This document shows, one piece after another, positions 9,575 to 17,350 of a DNA stretch of 64,000 bases (position 1 is its first letter; every line of letters starts with the position of its first letter). Where the stretch lies: contig NZ_CP028369.1 in NCBI RefSeq assembly GCF_003032475.1, positions 8,308,001 through 8,372,000 on the forward strand, written 5' to 3'. The translations under genes were made by a program, and so were the position numbers. Origin of the DNA: Streptomyces sp. P3. GTDB lineage: Bacteria > Actinomycetota > Actinomycetes > Streptomycetales > Streptomycetaceae. Below the pieces are notes generated by a model, which worked only from the letters and a program-made list of their open reading frames with translations, had not been told where the DNA came from and ran no database searches.

Positions 9575-10366
9575 TCAGCCCTCGGTGTGCCCGCCGTCGC
9601 TGTTGATGACGACTCCCGTGACGATCCGTGCGGCAACCGGGTCGGCCAGGTAGACAAAGGCACCGGTGTGGTCCTCGGGAGTCGGCTTCACCTGGAGAGC
9701 GGTGCCGGCTCTGATGCGCTCGTCGCGGCCGCCCCTGGCCTCGACGGTGGACTCGCCCTGCCCGAGAGCGTCCAGGCCGGAGAACCTGGTGCCCGTGGTA
9801 CCTCCCGGTGCGACCCCGTTCACCCGCACATAGGGGGCAAGATCCACTGAGAGGTGCTGTACCACGCCCCGCAGAGCCCACTTGGAGCTCCCGTAGAGAA
9901 CACCTCCACCAGCAGGGCGGAAGGCCGATTCCGAGAGAGTGAGGGTCACGGAACCACGGGTGTCGCGCAACGCCGGCCACGCTGTGGCGACCGCGACCAG
10001 AGTGCTGAGGACATTGAGCCGCCACGTCTCCTCGGCGGCACCGACGAGCTTGTCCACGGGCAGCTCGCGGAGCGAGGCGTAATGATCGAACACGCCGACG
10101 CAGCAGGTGAGTTGATGGAGGCCTCCGCCGGCCAGGACTGCCTCTTCCACTGCTTTCGCAAGGGTGTCGGCACGGGCCGCGTCTCCTTCGACCACGTGCA
10201 GGGGCGAGCCCTCGCCCTCGCGGCGCAGTGCGGCAGCGTGCTCGGCGGACCGCTCGATCGCTGTGACCGTCGCGCCCTCTTGCAGGTAGGCCAGGGTGGC
10301 AGCCCTGCCGATGCCGGAACCGGCACCGGCGACGAGCATGCTCAGACCACCGAGGCGCCCGCTCAC
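9575..10366 (-). CDS. SDR dehydrogenase, probable cis-dihydrodiol dehydrogenase
   Basis: A 263-residue short-chain dehydrogenase. The NAD-binding motif GAGSGIG is at 14-20 and the catalytic residues are S145, Y158 and K162 (YGSSK). The C-terminal INSDGG signature is present. As the last gene of an operon with a Rieske dioxygenase it most likely rearomatises the cis-dihydrodiol to a catechol-type product with NAD+, as BphB does. Its start overlaps the stop of the small upstream gene by 4 nt. Substrate specificity is inferred from context only. Confidence 0.88.
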   Translation of the reverse strand: MSGRLGGLSMLVAGAGSGIGRAATLAYLQEGATVTAIERSAEHAAALRREGEGSPLHVVEGDAARADTLAKAVEEAVLAGGGLHQLTCCVGVFDHYASLRELPVDKLVGAAEETWRLNVLSTLVAVATAWPALRDTRGSVTLTLSESAFRPAGGGVLYGSSKWALRGVVQHLSVDLAPYVRVNGVAPGGTTGTRFSGLDALGQGESTVEARGGRDERIRAGTALQVKPTPEDHTGAFVYLADPVAARIVTGVVINSDGGHTEG

Positions 10367-10638
10367 GGTGCCGGCCTCCTCTCCAGCAGCTCCGAGATCA
10401 GCTCCGGCTCTTGGAAGGTGAGGCAGTCGAGGGCGACCGCGTCCAGAAGGATCCTGCTGCCCCGGCGAGGCGACCAGATGTCCAGCCGCATGCCGTTGCG
10501 CGTCTCGACCTTGCGGATCACGACGTCGGCGAACTCGTTCGCGATGACGATCGGCCCCTCGGCTGACTGCTCCGGGTACTGCGAGACGTCACCGACCGGC
10601 GGACGCTCGATGGTGGGTTGCTTGCTGATCTCGTCCAC
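10363..10638 (-). CDS. small accessory protein of dioxygenase operons
   Basis: A 91-residue protein starting at GTG 10638, with GAGG about 7 nt upstream. The conserved-looking core runs from VIANEFADVVIRKV to NGMRLDIWSPRRG and LLDAVALDCLTFQ. From memory, short proteins of this kind sit in actinobacterial dioxygenase operons and are sometimes labelled dihydrodiol dehydrogenase, although they are far too short for that reaction and have no nucleotide-binding motif. It is 11 nt downstream of the beta subunit gene and overlaps the SDR start. A role in dioxygenase function is inferred from position only. Confidence 0.75.
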   Translation of the reverse strand: MDEISKQPTIERPPVGDVSQYPEQSAEGPIVIANEFADVVIRKVETRNGMRLDIWSPRRGSRILLDAVALDCLTFQEPELISELLERRPAP

Positions 10639-10649
10639 GTCGTGCCTCG

Positions 10650-11165
10650 CTAGATCAGGATGGACAGGTTGTGCGCGTTGATCAGCGCCTGGTCGAAGGC
10701 CGCCCATCTGCGGGCCAGGCGCCATCCGTCCTCCGTGCGACGGACGACGTCCTTGCGGGACAGCGAGTAGAGACTCGGTGTCGGACTGGTGCCGCGGCTG
10801 CGGTAGATGAAGCAGTTGGAGTGAACCTTGTACTCGTCCGGGTTGTCGCCCGGGTCGGCGAGGACGTTGGTGACGAAGTGCCGCGTCTGGGAGGGCGGTT
10901 GCTCCGCCCAGGCGAAGTCGGTCTCCAACCGCTGGATCCGCACCTCGAGGGTCTGCCGGTCGTCGTCGAAGATCCGCGACGTAGGCGAGAGATCCCAGAC
11001 TGCGAGGCCTTCCCGGATCACTCGCAGTGGCGCTTCGTAGCGGATGTCGTCGGTCAGCATCGCCAGCCAGTCCCGGAAGCGGCGTTCGTCGAGCGCCAGC
11101 GCCTCACGGAACATGAACTCCTGGATCGCGGAGGCGGTGTCGCGGTCGACGGGTTGCTCGCCCAT
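10650..11165 (-). CDS. aromatic-ring-hydroxylating dioxygenase, beta subunit
   Basis: A 171-residue protein of the usual length for Rieske dioxygenase small subunits, which form the SnoaL-like structural trimer of the alpha3beta3 enzyme. Typical features are FMFREALALDERRFRDWLAML near the N-terminus, RIQRLETDFAWAEQP in the middle and RKDVVRRTEDGWRLARR near the end. A GGGGAGG site precedes ATG 11165. The start overlaps the alpha-subunit stop (TGATG), so the two subunits are translationally coupled. Confidence 0.92.
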   Translation of the reverse strand: MGEQPVDRDTASAIQEFMFREALALDERRFRDWLAMLTDDIRYEAPLRVIREGLAVWDLSPTSRIFDDDRQTLEVRIQRLETDFAWAEQPPSQTRHFVTNVLADPGDNPDEYKVHSNCFIYRSRGTSPTPSLYSLSRKDVVRRTEDGWRLARRWAAFDQALINAHNLSILI

Positions 11166-12481
11166 CACGCCTCCCCTGCCAGGTAGTCCGCCCACCGGCT
11201 CCACAGGTTCCGGAAGTTGGTGTCGTTGACGTAGGGGACGACCGCGTGGCCCGGGCCCGGGAACTCCGGGTCCGGCGCGCTGTCCATGCCCATGATGTAG
11301 GGGAAGTCGACACCGCGGACCATCGTCATCCCTGCTGCCTGGGTGACCTTCGTCCAGTTCTCGAAGTCGTCCTGTTCGAAGGTGCCCGCCTGGCCGAACG
11401 CCAAGGTGTAGGCGCGGTAGGCCTCCTTCTTGTACTCCTGAGAGGCGTTCTTGGGCACCAGGCACCAGGAGTACATCTCCATCCGGCCCGGGCCGACGGG
11501 GTGGTAGAGCCTCATGGTGACGAATCGGACCCCGATCTCGCCGGGTTCCAGGCTGAACGGCTGCATCAGGAAGGAGAGGTTGGGAAAGACCGACCCGACC
11601 GCCGTCCGGGTTCGGGAGAACACCTCCACCTGCTCCGGGCTGAGCGACTGCTTCATCTCCGCCACCAGATCGTCGGGGAAACCCCCGAAAGGCGGGAAGT
11701 TCGGACCGTGTCCCAGACCGATGCCGTGGCCCTTTCCGCGAATGCTGACGGCCCAGCCCTGGCTGTGCGTCGAGCCCGAGGAAGGGAAGTAGCCGAGGTG
11801 GAATCCCCATTGGTGGGCCACCGGGGTGTGGTAGCCGTCACCGGCGAAGTTCTCGGTACAGATCTTCCAGTCGGTGTCGGCTATCCAGTGGTCCGGCGGC
11901 CCGTGGACCTCGACCCCGCCGAGCCCGTGCTTGAGGTAGAGGTCCAGGTAGAACTGGAACCCTCCCAGGTATTCGTCCAGGGGCGGCGCCTCCGGGTCCA
12001 GGCAGCCGAAGACAAGCCCCTCGTAGGAGTCCACCCTGACCCGGACCAGACCCCAGTCCTTGCGCTTGAGCCTGCCTTCGTAGCCCTCCTTCATGTAGGG
12101 CACGCCCACCAGTTCGCCGGAGTTCTTGTAGGTCCAGCCGTGGTACGAGCAGCGGAAGTGGGAGGCGTTGCCCATCTCCGCCTTGCACATCACGTTGCCG
12201 CGATGCCGGCACATGTTCAGGTTGGCGTGGATCTCGCCGTGCTCGTCCCTGGCGACGATGAGGTTGTTGTTCCCGATGTACCGGGTCACATAGTCGCCGG
12301 GATGGGGGATCTCGCTCTCGTGGGCGAGGAAGCACCACGTCTTCGAGAACAGCCGTTCCTGCTCCAGGTCGTAAACGGCCTGGTCGTTGAAGGCGCGGAC
12401 CGGGAACCGGCCGCTGTCGATACCCTCGCGGGTCTCCTCGACCCACGCGGCGAGGGACTGGGATTCCGGTTTCGTGTTCAT
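11165..12481 (-). CDS. aromatic-ring-hydroxylating dioxygenase, alpha subunit
   Basis: A 438-residue Rieske non-haem iron oxygenase large subunit. The [2Fe-2S] ligands are C91, H93, C111 and H114 in CRHRG and CSYHGW. The mononuclear iron site has H208 and H213 within ENFAGDGYH-VAH, as in biphenyl-type dioxygenases. It would use electrons from the ferredoxin and reductase encoded upstream in the same operon to dihydroxylate an aromatic ring. It starts 4 nt after the aldolase stop. The substrate cannot be read from the sequence. Confidence 0.95.
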   Translation of the reverse strand: MNTKPESQSLAAWVEETREGIDSGRFPVRAFNDQAVYDLEQERLFSKTWCFLAHESEIPHPGDYVTRYIGNNNLIVARDEHGEIHANLNMCRHRGNVMCKAEMGNASHFRCSYHGWTYKNSGELVGVPYMKEGYEGRLKRKDWGLVRVRVDSYEGLVFGCLDPEAPPLDEYLGGFQFYLDLYLKHGLGGVEVHGPPDHWIADTDWKICTENFAGDGYHTPVAHQWGFHLGYFPSSGSTHSQGWAVSIRGKGHGIGLGHGPNFPPFGGFPDDLVAEMKQSLSPEQVEVFSRTRTAVGSVFPNLSFLMQPFSLEPGEIGVRFVTMRLYHPVGPGRMEMYSWCLVPKNASQEYKKEAYRAYTLAFGQAGTFEQDDFENWTKVTQAAGMTMVRGVDFPYIMGMDSAPDPEFPGPGHAVVPYVNDTNFRNLWSRWADYLAGEA

Positions 12482-12485
12482 CCCG

Positions 12486-13532
12486 TCACACCTGGCTCAG
12501 AGCCTGCTTCGGGGTGCGCTTGCCGAACCGCTGCTCGATCTCGGCCCGGATCTGCAGGTAGCGCTTCACGTGCTCGTCGGTCGTGGTCACATGCCCCTGC
12601 GGAACGAGGTCCTCGGTGTACGGCGGGCGGCACTTGCCGACGCTGATGTAACCGGCGCCGTTCACCCGGATCTTCTCCAGCGGGATGTTGTACTTGGCGA
12701 ACTCCATGAAGTCCTGGCCCACCAGGAAGGGTTCGTGGGCCCAGCGCAGCCGTTCGGTGAGCCAGCGGGCGTCCTCCATCCGTCCCTGCTGGAGCGCGTC
12801 ACGCAGTTCCAGGACCGGGCCGGGACCCATCGCGGTCGTGGACGACCAGGCCATGCCGACGAGCTCCTCGCCGTACATCTCCCAGGCCGGGTACCAGTCG
12901 GTCTCGATGGACATCAGAGGGAACCTCGTCCCGGTGTGCGCCATGTCGTTGTGGTAGCGGAAGCCGACCGACGCACCGCCGGCGTACTTGACCGCCACCA
13001 CCTGCGGCAGCTCCACGAGCGTCTTGTACACCCGCCGGGGGATGATGCCGCGGAAGGCCGCGGTGTTGTCGTAGACGACGATCGCGAGCTCGGGTACGGC
13101 GGTGGCGACGTCGCGGTAGAAGCGCTCCATCACCGGGGCGACCATCTCCCCCCACATCGGCCGGCCGAGCAGCGTGCCGGTGATCCCCAGATCGGCCAGG
13201 TACTTCATCCGGGAGACCGTGTCACGGGTGTTGAGCGTGGTAGCGCCGATGAAGACCGGGAAGTCCTCGTCGACGCTCCGGACGGTCTCTGCGACACAGG
13301 CCGCGTACGCCTTCCACTCCTCCAGGGTGAGGGTGGCCATCTCGCCGAGGGTGCCGTTGAGCGCGATCGCATCGACGCCGTCGTTGATCAGGTTGCGGAT
13401 CATGCGCTCGGTCTCGTCCAGGTCGACCGTGTCGACCGCGTCGACGCGCTCGGCGCCGGGCAGGGCCGGGGTCGGGGGGTAGGCCATCACACCGCGCATG
13501 TCGCGTCCGGTGATCTTGGGAAGCTTGCTCAC
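12486..13532 (-). CDS. DapA/NahE-type hydratase-aldolase
   Basis: A 348-residue member of the dihydrodipicolinate synthase superfamily, closest in feel to trans-o-hydroxybenzylidenepyruvate hydratase-aldolases (NahE, PhdG/PhdJ). K182 in VVAVKYAGG fits the Schiff-base lysine and Y154 in VVYDN fits the partner tyrosine. I start at GTG 13532 because AGAAGGAG lies 5 nt upstream; the open frame extends further but without a ribosome site. Such enzymes split a side chain off a ring-cleavage product as pyruvate plus an aldehyde. It lies 67 nt after the LigB-type gene. Confidence 0.88.
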   Translation of the reverse strand: MSKLPKITGRDMRGVMAYPPTPALPGAERVDAVDTVDLDETERMIRNLINDGVDAIALNGTLGEMATLTLEEWKAYAACVAETVRSVDEDFPVFIGATTLNTRDTVSRMKYLADLGITGTLLGRPMWGEMVAPVMERFYRDVATAVPELAIVVYDNTAAFRGIIPRRVYKTLVELPQVVAVKYAGGASVGFRYHNDMAHTGTRFPLMSIETDWYPAWEMYGEELVGMAWSSTTAMGPGPVLELRDALQQGRMEDARWLTERLRWAHEPFLVGQDFMEFAKYNIPLEKIRVNGAGYISVGKCRPPYTEDLVPQGHVTTTDEHVKRYLQIRAEIEQRFGKRTPKQALSQV

Positions 13533-13599
13533 GGTAACTCCTTCTGTAATTCCTGAATTCCTGGCGGCAGTGCGTTTTCTTGTGGGGCCTATGCGGTGG

Positions 13600-14442
13600 T
13601 CACAGCCGGGCTGCGGCGACCGCGGTGCCGGTGAGCCAGGCGGGTACCGGCACGTAGGCGAGGACGTCGAAGCCGACCCCGGCCGCACCCGCGGCGACAA
13701 GCCAGGTACGGATCTCGTGGGCGCCGTTGCCGGCCCGGTCGATCTCCTCGCCGGTGTACTCCGTCAGGCGCTCCGGATCGCCCGACTCCAGCCGCGCGAT
13801 GAAGTCGCGGTCGAACTCCTCGTTGATGTCGCCGGATTCCGGGAGTCCGACCCAGTGCGACAGACCGCCGGTGGCGAGGACCACCACTCTCTCGGCTCCG
13901 GACTGGCTCTCCACGGCCTCGCGGATCATGCGCCCGAAGGCGTAGCAGCGCTTGGGCGTGGGCCACGGAGGGTTCACTCCGTTGACGATCACGGGGACCA
14001 GGGGGTACCTGGAGCCGGGGTCGAGGTGCTTCAGCGGGACGCAGAAGTTCTCGTCGAACTCCAGTCCCCCTTCGACCAGGGCGGGATCGAACTCCGCCCC
14101 GAGCGCGAAGGCGTACAGGTGGCTGCCCAGGGCGGCCGCGCCCGGGTACTGGTGCTGCTCGACCTGTAGAAAGCCGGCCATCTCCGCGGTCGCAGGCCCG
14201 AGATAGGAATCTCCGGTGGCGATCGCGAAGGCGGGCAGGTTGCCGAGGTGGAAGTTGGTGAAGTGCTCGACCGACACCGCGATCACGGCGTCCGGTTCGA
14301 GGTCCTCGATGCGACGACGTACGTCGGCATACGCCTGCTCCACCGTGGCCCGAGCGTCGGACGCGGCGCGCTCTGGCCACCCGGTGATGCCGGGCGAGTG
14401 GGATGCCGCGAAGGCGCCGACGATGCGGCCGTGCGTTCTCAT
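13600..14442 (-). CDS. type II extradiol dioxygenase, LigB-like catalytic subunit
   Basis: A 280-residue protein of the LigB superfamily. H15 (SHSPG), H60 (VSVEHF) and E243 (AHEIRTW) match the Fe(II) ligands of LigB, and H196 (GLSHW) matches its catalytic histidine. It would cleave the dihydroxylated ring next to the diol. The ATG at 14442 overlaps the stop of the small LigA-like subunit (TGATG), as in two-subunit enzymes such as LigAB and CarBaBb. The longer open frame running upstream is a shadow of the C-C hydrolase gene. Confidence 0.9.
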   Translation of the reverse strand: MRTHGRIVGAFAASHSPGITGWPERAASDARATVEQAYADVRRRIEDLEPDAVIAVSVEHFTNFHLGNLPAFAIATGDSYLGPATAEMAGFLQVEQHQYPGAAALGSHLYAFALGAEFDPALVEGGLEFDENFCVPLKHLDPGSRYPLVPVIVNGVNPPWPTPKRCYAFGRMIREAVESQSGAERVVVLATGGLSHWVGLPESGDINEEFDRDFIARLESGDPERLTEYTGEEIDRAGNGAHEIRTWLVAAGAAGVGFDVLAYVPVPAWLTGTAVAAARL

Positions 14443-14693
14443 CAGGACTTCTCTCCTCGGATCTGCGCGTAGTACGCGGCTCGGTCGACCTCCAGCTGGA
14501 TCGCGCAGAAATACAGCAGGTACGGGTTGACCCTGTGCTCGTACATCGACTTGAAGTCGAGGTCCTTCATCCAGGTGCGGAACTCCCCGGTGATGCCGTA
14601 GGCGTCGAGAACCTCGTCGGGGCTCGACCGATAACGGGCCGCCACATCGGGATGCCGGCGGATGTCCCACAGGAGCCGGTGGATTGAGTACAT
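14442..14693 (-). CDS. LigA-like small subunit of ring-cleavage dioxygenase
   Basis: An 83-residue helical protein with LLWDIRRHPDVAARY near the N-terminus and MKDLDFKSMYEHRVNPYLLY in the middle. This is the usual look of LigA/CarBa small subunits, which cap the active site of the LigB-type partner. GGAGA precedes the ATG. It overlaps the start of the large subunit, so equal expression is expected, and it follows the C-C hydrolase by 15 nt. Confidence 0.85.
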   Translation of the reverse strand: MYSIHRLLWDIRRHPDVAARYRSSPDEVLDAYGITGEFRTWMKDLDFKSMYEHRVNPYLLYFCAIQLEVDRAAYYAQIRGEKS

Positions 14694-14708
14694 GGCGGTC
14701 TCCGTGCC

Positions 14709-15857
14709 TCAGCCGAGCCGCTGGACGAACCAGTCGGCAAGGCGCGCGGTCGCGACGGAGAAGTAGTCGTAGCTGCAGTGCAGCGAGCCGGCGCCGTCGT
14801 AGATGTCGGCGGTCACGTCGTCCGTGGTGAGGGCGTCGATGAAGCGCTGGGCACCCGCGATGTCCATGATGATGTCGTCGGTGCCGTGCATCACGTAGAC
14901 CGGGATGCTGAGTTTCTCGGCCACGCCGTCCAGCGTGAAATCGGCCAGCTTGCGGCGCGCCTCGGCGTCGTCCTTGGACCCGGTCAGCCACTGCAGCTGC
15001 TGCTGCAGGGGCGGGTAGAACTCGTAGAAGTCGGTGAGGATGCTCCACGTGCCGCACCAGGCCGCGACCGCCTTCACCCGCGGCTCGAAGGCTGCCGCCC
15101 GGGGAGCGTAGTAGCCGCCGAAGCTCACGCCGGCGAGTCCGATGCGGTCGGCGTCGACGTCGGGGCGCTGCTCCAGGAAGTCCAGGATGGCCGCGACGGG
15201 GACTTCGTAGTCGGGACGGCTGTAGAGCTGCTTGAAGCGCAGGGAGCTGCCGCGGCCGGGAGTGTCCACCAAGACGACGTTGATGCCGCGGGCCGGGAAC
15301 TCGGAGCCGCCCAGGAAGTAGAGTTCCTCGGCCCAGGAGTCCGCGCCACCGAGGAAGAGGACCGTGGGCCGGGGCGTGTCCGAGGTGTCGGGCCGGACGA
15401 AGTAGCCGTCCATCGTCGTTCCCTCGAAGGGGACCTGGATGCGCTCGATCAGTCCGTCGGTGAGCTCGGCGGCCTTCTGGAAGTTCGCCGTCCCCTTCCT
15501 GTACGCCTGCTCTCGGCGCGGGTCGGAGGACGCGAGGAAGAACTCCGAGTGCCGGTAGTAACTGCACGACCGCTGCAGGGACCGTTGCGCGGTGGTGATG
15601 TCACCGCGTTCCAGGGCCGCCTCGCCGGCAGCCGCGACCTCTTCGGCAGTACGGCTCCATTCTCGCTGCCAGATCTCACCGTCGGTCGTTGTACGACCGA
15701 TGCGGGCGGCGGTGCGCGCACACTCGAAGAGGTCGGCGCCGCCAACGGCGACCTGCGCGAGCAGACGCATCGTCTGCAGCGACCAGTCCTCGTCCTGCGG
15801 GAACAGTTCGATGATCGACAGGGCGTCACGGTTCTCGGTTATGGCTGTGCTGGTCAT
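14709..15857 (-). CDS. C-C bond hydrolase, dihydroxypseudooxynicotine-hydrolase-like
   Basis: A 382-residue alpha/beta hydrolase with a long helical N-terminal region (1-135), like the FrsA/2,6-dihydroxypseudooxynicotine hydrolase group. The nucleophile is S245 in GVSFGG, with D327 or D328 in HGTDD and H360 completing the triad. LFLGGADSWAEE is typical of this branch. Members hydrolyse a carbon-carbon bond next to a ring ketone. In this operon it may act on the ring-fission product or on a pyridine-like intermediate. The start is ATG 15857. It lies 38 nt after the ferredoxin reductase. Confidence 0.82.
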   Translation of the reverse strand: MTSTAITENRDALSIIELFPQDEDWSLQTMRLLAQVAVGGADLFECARTAARIGRTTTDGEIWQREWSRTAEEVAAAGEAALERGDITTAQRSLQRSCSYYRHSEFFLASSDPRREQAYRKGTANFQKAAELTDGLIERIQVPFEGTTMDGYFVRPDTSDTPRPTVLFLGGADSWAEELYFLGGSEFPARGINVVLVDTPGRGSSLRFKQLYSRPDYEVPVAAILDFLEQRPDVDADRIGLAGVSFGGYYAPRAAAFEPRVKAVAAWCGTWSILTDFYEFYPPLQQQLQWLTGSKDDAEARRKLADFTLDGVAEKLSIPVYVMHGTDDIIMDIAGAQRFIDALTTDDVTADIYDGAGSLHCSYDYFSVATARLADWFVQRLG

Positions 15858-15895
15858 CTGTGTCCTTGGGTAGGGAGGCGTTGTGCTGGGGCGGG

Positions 15896-17086
15896 TCAGG
15901 AGGCGACCAGGCCGGACCCGACCACCTCGGGGAAGGGTGTGCGGGCAGCGACCGCCTGGCGCAGCGTGGCGAGTTGGCGTGGAGCGTTGACGCACACGGC
16001 GCCGCTCAGGAGTCCTCCGCGGCCGTAGACCGCGACGAGGGTGGTGTCGTTCTCGGCGAGGATCGCGACGTCGTCCGCTGCCCCCGGCCGGCCGACGCAG
16101 CGCAGTTTCGCGTCGAACTGGTCGGTCCAGAAGAAGGGGACGGACTCGAAGGGGCGCTGCTCGCCGAGCAGGGTCGCGGCGGCGTGACGGCCCTGCTCCA
16201 CGGCGTTGGTCCAGTGCTCGACGCGCATCGACTCGTCGAATGTCCGGTTGTGCCATCGGGCCACATCCCCGGCGGCCACGACGTCGGGGACATTGGTCGC
16301 GAGGTCCGGTTCGCAGAGGATTCCGTCCCCGAGCGACACCTCGGACCCGGCCAGCCAGGATGTGGCGGGTGTCGCGCCGACGGCGACGAGCAGGGCATCG
16401 GCCGTGAGGGTCTCCCCGTCGGCCAGCCGGACCAGAGTTCGAGGGCCCTTCTCCTCGATCTCTGCGACACCCGTGGCACAGAGGACGCGGACGCCGTGTG
16501 CCTCGTGCCGACGTCGGAACCAGTCGCCCACCCCGGGGCCGAAGGCCCGGTTCATCGGCGACGCGGCGATGTCGACGACCGTCACGTCGAGCCCCAGCCC
16601 TCGCGCGGTGGCGGCTGCCTCCATTCCGATGAAGCCCGCGCCGATCACGACGAGATGACCGGAGCGCCGGAGGATCCGGAGCAGCCGCTCGGCGTCGTCG
16701 ATGCCGCGGAGCTCGTGGGCACGGGTGATCCCGGCTGTTTGGGCGGGTCTGCGCGAGGACGAGCCGGTCGCGATGACCAGGCCGTCGTACGCGATCGTCC
16801 TCCCGTCGTCCAGCAGGACGACTCGACGGTGGGTGTCCAGGCCCGAGGCAGCGTGTCCGAGGCGAAGGGTGACGCCGTTCTCCGCGTACCAGCCGGAGGG
16901 CCGCAACGCCAGTTCTCCGTGGTCGACTCCGCCGGCCAGCGCCTCCTTGGACAGCGGCGGTCTGGTGTACGGAAGGTACAACTCCGCGCCCACGAGGACG
17001 AGTTCGCCTGAGAAGCCGCGTTCCCGTATCTCCTCCAGCGCGTTGACGCCTGCCAGAGAACCGCCAACCACCACGATGCGCTTCAC
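15896..17086 (-). CDS. ferredoxin reductase of dioxygenase system (BphA4-like)
   Basis: A 396-residue FAD- and NAD(P)H-binding reductase. The first dinucleotide-binding motif is VVVGGSLAG (5-13), the second is VVIGAGFIGMEAA near 150, and the FAD-binding VVAAGDVARW comes later. It passes electrons from NAD(P)H to the ferredoxin encoded immediately upstream. The start GTG overlaps the ferredoxin stop by 4 nt (GTGA). A broken paralogue with the same motifs lies on the plus strand at 19405-20832. Confidence 0.92.
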   Translation of the reverse strand: MKRIVVVGGSLAGVNALEEIRERGFSGELVLVGAELYLPYTRPPLSKEALAGGVDHGELALRPSGWYAENGVTLRLGHAASGLDTHRRVVLLDDGRTIAYDGLVIATGSSSRRPAQTAGITRAHELRGIDDAERLLRILRRSGHLVVIGAGFIGMEAAATARGLGLDVTVVDIAASPMNRAFGPGVGDWFRRRHEAHGVRVLCATGVAEIEEKGPRTLVRLADGETLTADALLVAVGATPATSWLAGSEVSLGDGILCEPDLATNVPDVVAAGDVARWHNRTFDESMRVEHWTNAVEQGRHAAATLLGEQRPFESVPFFWTDQFDAKLRCVGRPGAADDVAILAENDTTLVAVYGRGGLLSGAVCVNAPRQLATLRQAVAARTPFPEVVGSGLVAS

Positions 17087-17292
17087 GGTTTCGGCCCCTC
17101 GACGCGTATGGCCTGGGCCGGGCAGCAGCGGGCGGACGCCTCGGCCTTAGCTCGCAGTGCGTCGCCGGGGTCGCTCAGGCGAAGGACCGCTCTGTTGCCG
17201 TCTTCGTCGAAGTCCCATATCTCGGGGGCTTCGATGAGGCAGTTGGCGTACCCCTGGCACTTGGCCGGTTCGAAGATCACCTGGACGGACAT
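17083..17292 (-). CDS. [3Fe-4S]-type ferredoxin
   Basis: A 69-residue ferredoxin starting at ATG 17292 with AGGAAGAG upstream. Three cysteines, in KCQGYANC and CCP near the end, fit the CxxxxxC...C pattern of single [3Fe-4S] ferredoxins common in Streptomyces beside cytochromes P450. Its use beside a Rieske dioxygenase instead of a Rieske ferredoxin is notable. It is translationally coupled to the reductase. Confidence 0.88.
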   Translation of the reverse strand: MSVQVIFEPAKCQGYANCLIEAPEIWDFDEDGNRAVLRLSDPGDALRAKAEASARCCPAQAIRVEGPKP

Positions 17293-17350
17293 GACACTCT
17301 TCCTGTTCACGCGGGGCACGTTCCGCTGATGGCCCCAGTCGGGGATTGCT

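Noticed and set aside
13600..15567. A 655-codon single frame suggesting a fused hydrolase-dioxygenase
   Set aside because: The N-terminal part is a shadow of the C-C hydrolase and LigA-like genes. The real LigB gene starts at 14442 with a stop-start overlap.
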